Part shown: one piece after another, positions 5,152 to 7,919 of the stretch
Layout of the letters: every line of letters starts with the position of its first letter
How positions within the stretch are numbered: position 1 is the first letter of the stretch
From: Acidobacteriota bacterium
GTDB taxonomy: Bacteria; Acidobacteriota; Blastocatellia; Pyrinomonadales; Pyrinomonadaceae
Length of the DNA: 7,919 nt
Direction: 5' to 3'
NCBI GenBank assembly: GCA_024640445.1
Contig: JAHEEZ010000168.1
Location: forward strand, 1-7,919
Translations under genes and position numbers: made by a program
Notes under the pieces: model-generated
What the model saw: the letters and a program-made list of their open reading frames with translations, nothing else
Databases searched by the model: none
Told to the model about the DNA's origin: nothing

Positions 5152-6330
5152 CTAGATCTTCTCAAAAATTCCCGCGGCGCCCATTCCGCCGCCTACGCAC
5201 ATCGTCACCATTCCGTACCTCACGTCCCTTCGTTCCATTTCACGGAGTATGGTCGCGGTAAGCTTTGCTCCAGTGCATCCGAGAGGATGCCCGAGAGCGA
5301 TCGCACCGCCATTGACGTTTATGATCTCCGGATTCAGTTCGAGCAATTTGATAACGGACAAGGCCTGCGCGGCGAACGCCTCGTTGAGTTCGATCACGCC
5401 TATGTCTTCGATCGAGAGCCCGGCAAGCTTTAGTGCCTTGGGGATCGCATAAACGGGTCCGACCCCCATCTCTTCCGGAAGACAACCGGCAGTGGCATAC
5501 GCGACGAACCGCGCGAGCGGCTTGACGCCCATTTCCGACGCCTTTTCCGCCGACATGACCACTGACGCTGCGGCGCCGTCGGACATCTGGGAAGCGGTTC
5601 CCGCGGTTACGCTGCCCTTCGCGTGAAAGACCGGACGGAGTCTTGCGAGGCCCTCCATCGACGTGTCCGTCCGTACTCCCTCATCCTGTTCGAAGACGAT
5701 CTCCTTCCGGCGCGCCCTGCCGTTTTCATCGAGTTCATCGACGAATACATTGAGCGGCACGATCTCGTCCTTGAAGTGTCCGGCTGCGATGGCAGCCGCC
5801 GCCTTCTGATGGGAACTAAGGGAGAACGCGTCCTGCTCTTCCCGGCTGATCTCGTATTTGCTCGCGAGCGCCTCCGCGGTGAGACCCATGTTCAGGTAAT
5901 AGTCCGGATACGAATCCACAAGTTTTGGATTCGGTCTGAAGACGTTGCCGCCCATCGGAATCATCGACATCGTCTCAATACCGCCTGCGACAATGATCTC
6001 CGATCCGCCGGTGCGGATCCTGTCGGCTGCGATGGCGATCGACTGCAGGCCCGACGAGCAAAAACGGTTCACCGTCATCGCCGGAACCTCGACGGGAATT
6101 CCCGCCTCGATCGCCGCTGTCCGGGCGACGTTCATACCCTGTTCCGCTTCCGGAAAAGCGCAGCCCATTATCACGTCGTCGATCTGAGAAGGCTCGAGGC
6201 CTGCAACACGATCAAAGGCGCCTTTTATCGCGGCCGCGCCCATGTCATCGGGACGCGTGTTCCTTAATGTGCCTTTCGGCGCTTTTCCCACGGCCGTACG
6301 CACGGCCGAGACGATTACTGCTTCATTCAT
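5152..6330 (-). CDS. fadA: Acetyl-CoA acyltransferase (3-ketoacyl-CoA thiolase), FadA type
   Basis: A 392-residue thiolase that cleaves 3-ketoacyl-CoA with CoA to release acetyl-CoA, the last step of beta-oxidation. The four expected active-site positions are present: nucleophile Cys91 in NRFCSSGLQS, Asn316 in ELNEAFAAQ, His348 in GGAIALGHPLG and Cys378 in MCVGGGMGA. Full length for the family and complete at both ends. Degradative action is inferred from the neighbouring fadE; a biosynthetic acetoacetyl-CoA thiolase is the main alternative. Order and length match fadA in the Bacillus fadNAE operon. The multifunctional FadN-type hydratase/dehydrogenase normally upstream is absent here. ATG at 6330 (MNEAVIVSAVRT) is the family's usual start. 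No Shine-Dalgarno precedes it; the leader is a heptad repeat array whose 7-nt register includes the start codon. Confidence 0.94.
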   Translation of the reverse strand: MNEAVIVSAVRTAVGKAPKGTLRNTRPDDMGAAAIKGAFDRVAGLEPSQIDDVIMGCAFPEAEQGMNVARTAAIEAGIPVEVPAMTVNRFCSSGLQSIAIAADRIRTGGSEIIVAGGIETMSMIPMGGNVFRPNPKLVDSYPDYYLNMGLTAEALASKYEISREEQDAFSLSSHQKAAAAIAAGHFKDEIVPLNVFVDELDENGRARRKEIVFEQDEGVRTDTSMEGLARLRPVFHAKGSVTAGTASQMSDGAAASVVMSAEKASEMGVKPLARFVAYATAGCLPEEMGVGPVYAIPKALKLAGLSIEDIGVIELNEAFAAQALSVIKLLELNPEIINVNGGAIALGHPLGCTGAKLTATILREMERRDVRYGMVTMCVGGGMGAAGIFEKI

Positions 6331-6413
6331 AGTTCAATGCTCAAGGATCAAAGATCATGTATCAATGATCGGGTTTTAGAGATCACGGTCTAAGTGTCAT
6401 TGACCGATGATCG
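6327..6413. repeat. Long heptad array running into the fadA start codon
   Basis: TCA occurs at 6327, 6334, 6341, 6348, 6355 and 6362, exactly seven bases apart. The register continues with TCG at 6369, TCA at 6383 and 6397, and TCG at 6411, with degenerate units at 6376, 6390 and 6404. The first TCA overlaps the fadA start codon (CAT at 6328-6330 on the plus strand). The fadA leader therefore reads TGA every seven bases right up to ATGA. Confidence 0.9.
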
Positions 6414-6436
6414 TCGGCTTAATGTTCAGAACCCCG

Positions 6437-6484
6437 TCAGTACTCACCACTCATCACTCATCACCCAGTCCTCATCACTCATCA
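6437..6484. repeat. Heptad array of ACTCATC type containing the antiporter stop
   Basis: TCA occurs at 6437, 6444, 6451, 6458, 6472 and 6479 on one 7-nt register, with CCA at 6465. The dominant unit is ACTCATC. The antiporter stop codon (TCA at 6482-6484 on the plus strand, TGA in the gene) lies inside the last unit, followed in the gene direction by a second in-frame TGA. Confidence 0.9.
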
Positions 6485-7702
6485 CTGAGCCTTTTCGATC
6501 TGTCCCAGCCTTCGCAGAAGCGGCGTCATCGTAAGGCCCTGGGCGAATACCGAAAATGCCACGACGCCGAATGTCACGGTCAGAATCTCCGAACGGTACG
6601 GAACCGTCTCGGGAATTCCAAGCGCAAGTGCCAGTGCAAGCGCTCCTCTCAGACCTCCCCAGAACATAACGTGCTGATGGGCGCCCTCAAGTTTCCACCG
6701 CGAAGCCGTGAACAACAGCGAGATCGGATAGATGGCAACGGCTCTTGCGATGATTACCGCGGCCACGGCTATTCCGATGGTCAACGCACTCTTTCCAAAA
6801 TCCTGATACGCCTCGTTTACGCCGAGGATAATGAAGACGAGGGTGTTTACAACGAACGCCGCGAATTCCCAGAAGGACTCGATCGACTCCTCTCCCTTGT
6901 CCGAAATGAACCCAAGAGTCGAGGTATTTCCGGCAAGCAGTCCGGCCGTCATTGTCGCCAGCACACCCGAGAGGTGGAATTGTTCCGCCACCCAGAACGA
7001 TCCAAAAGCCGCGACGCTCGTCAGCGCAAGTTCGACCAGGTGATCGCGGGTCCTGCCCGAGATCAGCAGACAGCCGCCGCCGACTACCAGGCCTATAACG
7101 ATTCCACCGAAGATCGAAAGGAACAGCTTTCCTGCCACCATTTCGAACGAAAGCGACTGACCCATCGCAAACGCGAGCGCCACAGTGAAGGCGACCGCGG
7201 CGGTCGAATCGTTGAACAGTGATTCGGCTTCAACAAGCACCCTGAGTCTGCCCTGCACCCCTGCTTCCTTGAATGTTGCAATCACCGAAACCGGGTCGGT
7301 TGCTGCGATCAGCACTCCGAAAAGCACCGCCATCGGCCACTCCCAGCCGGCGCCGAAATGCATGAATGCCGCCGTTACACCAGCTGACAGGATGACTCCG
7401 ACGGTTGCGAACGTCGCGACCGGAAAAAGATCGCTCTTCAGCTCCTTCCAGGGAATGTATAGAGCTGCTTCAAAGATCAGGGGCGGCAATAGCACCTTGA
7501 ACAAGAGTTCTTTGTTGAACGGCACCGAAATCGTCAGCGGAACAGCGGCGAGAATGACGCCCGCGACAACAAGTCCCACTGTGTAAGGAAACCGGAACCT
7601 GCGTGCGATGATCGCAACCACCGCGCCGATAAGCAGTATCAACTCGATCGCCTCGATGCTCAGCCCTTCCGGTTCCGCGCCCAATGCCGCTTCAGCAAAC
7701 AT
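6482..7702 (-). CDS. CPA1-family Na+(K+)/H+ antiporter (NhaP-like)
   Basis: A 406-residue polytopic inner-membrane protein exchanging protons for Na+ or K+, a role in pH and salt homeostasis. About 11-13 hydrophobic segments cover residues 17-398 with almost no soluble tail. The unwound-helix ion site is visible as AATDPVSVIA with Thr135 and Asp136. The second motif EAESLFNDSTA at 158-168 carries Glu160, Ser161, Asn164 and Asp165. Arg320 in IIARAV and the WGGLRG motif at 348-353 are also family hallmarks. Asn164-Asp165 is the CPA1-type pattern usually linked to electroneutral exchange. There is no C-terminal TrkA/RCK or cyclic-nucleotide domain, so no built-in ligand regulation is evident. 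The start is ATG at 7702, 16 nt after the ybaK-like stop, with no clear Shine-Dalgarno; translational coupling is plausible. Its stop codon lies in a heptad array. Confidence 0.93.
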   Translation of the reverse strand: MFAEAALGAEPEGLSIEAIELILLIGAVVAIIARRFRFPYTVGLVVAGVILAAVPLTISVPFNKELLFKVLLPPLIFEAALYIPWKELKSDLFPVATFATVGVILSAGVTAAFMHFGAGWEWPMAVLFGVLIAATDPVSVIATFKEAGVQGRLRVLVEAESLFNDSTAAVAFTVALAFAMGQSLSFEMVAGKLFLSIFGGIVIGLVVGGGCLLISGRTRDHLVELALTSVAAFGSFWVAEQFHLSGVLATMTAGLLAGNTSTLGFISDKGEESIESFWEFAAFVVNTLVFIILGVNEAYQDFGKSALTIGIAVAAVIIARAVAIYPISLLFTASRWKLEGAHQHVMFWGGLRGALALALALGIPETVPYRSEILTVTFGVVAFSVFAQGLTMTPLLRRLGQIEKAQ

Positions 7703-7718
7703 AGATTCAATAACCGCT

Positions 7719-7919
7719 TCAGATCCCGGCCGCTATTTTCTCGACCTCAAGAATTTCCCCGATGACGCGTGGCGGGATCTCGATGAGGAAACCTCTTTTA
7801 CCACCGTTGATCCATATCTTCTCAAGATCGAATATGGACTTTTCAGCAAGCACGCGCATGGAATTCCGGAGCCCGAACGGAGAAGTTCCTCCGAAAAGAT
7901 ATCCTGTAAGCCTGTGCGC
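7719..7919 (-). CDS. ybaK: Cys-tRNA deacylase, YbaK/EbsC family (C-terminal part)
   Basis: The last 66 codons are visible; the N-terminus lies beyond the window. The fragment reads HRLTGYLFGGTSPFG and then INGGKRGFLIEI, the characteristic C-terminal half of YbaK/EbsC proteins, where the GGxSPFG loop and the SGGKRG-type segment line the active site. These enzymes hydrolyse mischarged Cys-tRNA(Pro), and some also Cys-tRNA(Cys), after prolyl-tRNA synthetase errors. The region holding the conserved catalytic lysine is not visible, so activity cannot be judged. Normal family length is about 155-165 residues, so roughly 90-100 residues should lie upstream. It is followed after 16 nt by the antiporter gene, so the two are probably cotranscribed, though no functional link is evident. 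A ProX or INS editing-domain relative is less likely. Confidence 0.85.
   Translation of the reverse strand, partial: AHRLTGYLFGGTSPFGLRNSMRVLAEKSIFDLEKIWINGGKRGFLIEIPPRVIGEILEVEKIAAGI

Noticed and set aside
3131..6330. A novel defence or secondary-metabolite system
   Set aside because: All enzymes in the region are assignable to fatty-acid degradation with intact catalytic residues; nothing suggests a specialised cluster.

Overview
All eight protein genes in this window lie on the minus strand, so the biological reading direction is from position 7919 down to 1. Coding GC is moderate. The genes are chromosomal housekeeping or accessory types: fatty-acid beta-oxidation, an ion antiporter, a tRNA editing enzyme, DinB, cupin, a four-helix bundle protein and a ChlI-like ATPase. 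There is no phage, IS or CRISPR signature. The mix of a Bacillus-type FadA/FadE pair, a stand-alone S23-type four-helix bundle protein and repeat-rich spacers fits an Acidobacteriota genome of the Blastocatellia/Pyrinomonadaceae kind. That assignment is a low-to-moderate confidence impression, not a proof.

Layout in transcription order. (1) 7919-7719 is the C-terminal end of a YbaK/EbsC-type Cys-tRNA deacylase, followed after 16 nt by (2) 7702-6482, a CPA1-family Na+/H+ antiporter. (3) After a 151-nt spacer made almost wholly of 7-nt repeats comes 6330-5152, a thiolase (fadA-like), then a 237-239 nt repeat-containing spacer, then (4) 4912-3131, a 593-residue acyl-CoA dehydrogenase with a VLCAD/ACAD9-like C-terminal extension (fadE-like). 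The two enzymes catalyse the last and first steps of the beta-oxidation cycle. They match the fadA-fadE order and lengths of the Bacillus fadNAE operon, but fadN is not upstream. (5) A spacer of about 400 nt holds a strong intrinsic terminator and a mosaic of palindromes and 7-nt repeats. (6) 2726-2202 is a DinB-family protein and, 36 nt on, 2165-1845 is a small single-domain cupin. (7) A 390-nt spacer carries opposed 7-nt repeat arrays forming a concentric inverted repeat. (8) 1454-933 is a four-helix bundle protein with an unusual charged tail, and 882-1 is an AAA+ ATPase of the magnesium-chelatase-I-like group, cut by the window edge.

No recognisable defence island or obviously new enzymatic system is present. 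The most notable signal is non-coding. All the larger spacers contain degenerate tandem repeats with an exact 7-nt period. Their sequences differ from spacer to spacer, but most share a TCA (or TGA) trinucleotide recurring every seven bases. One array runs in register into the thiolase start codon and another includes the antiporter stop codon. This resembles the heptanucleotide STRR repeats known from filamentous cyanobacteria, but here several heptamer families share one core and are interleaved with GC-rich palindromes.
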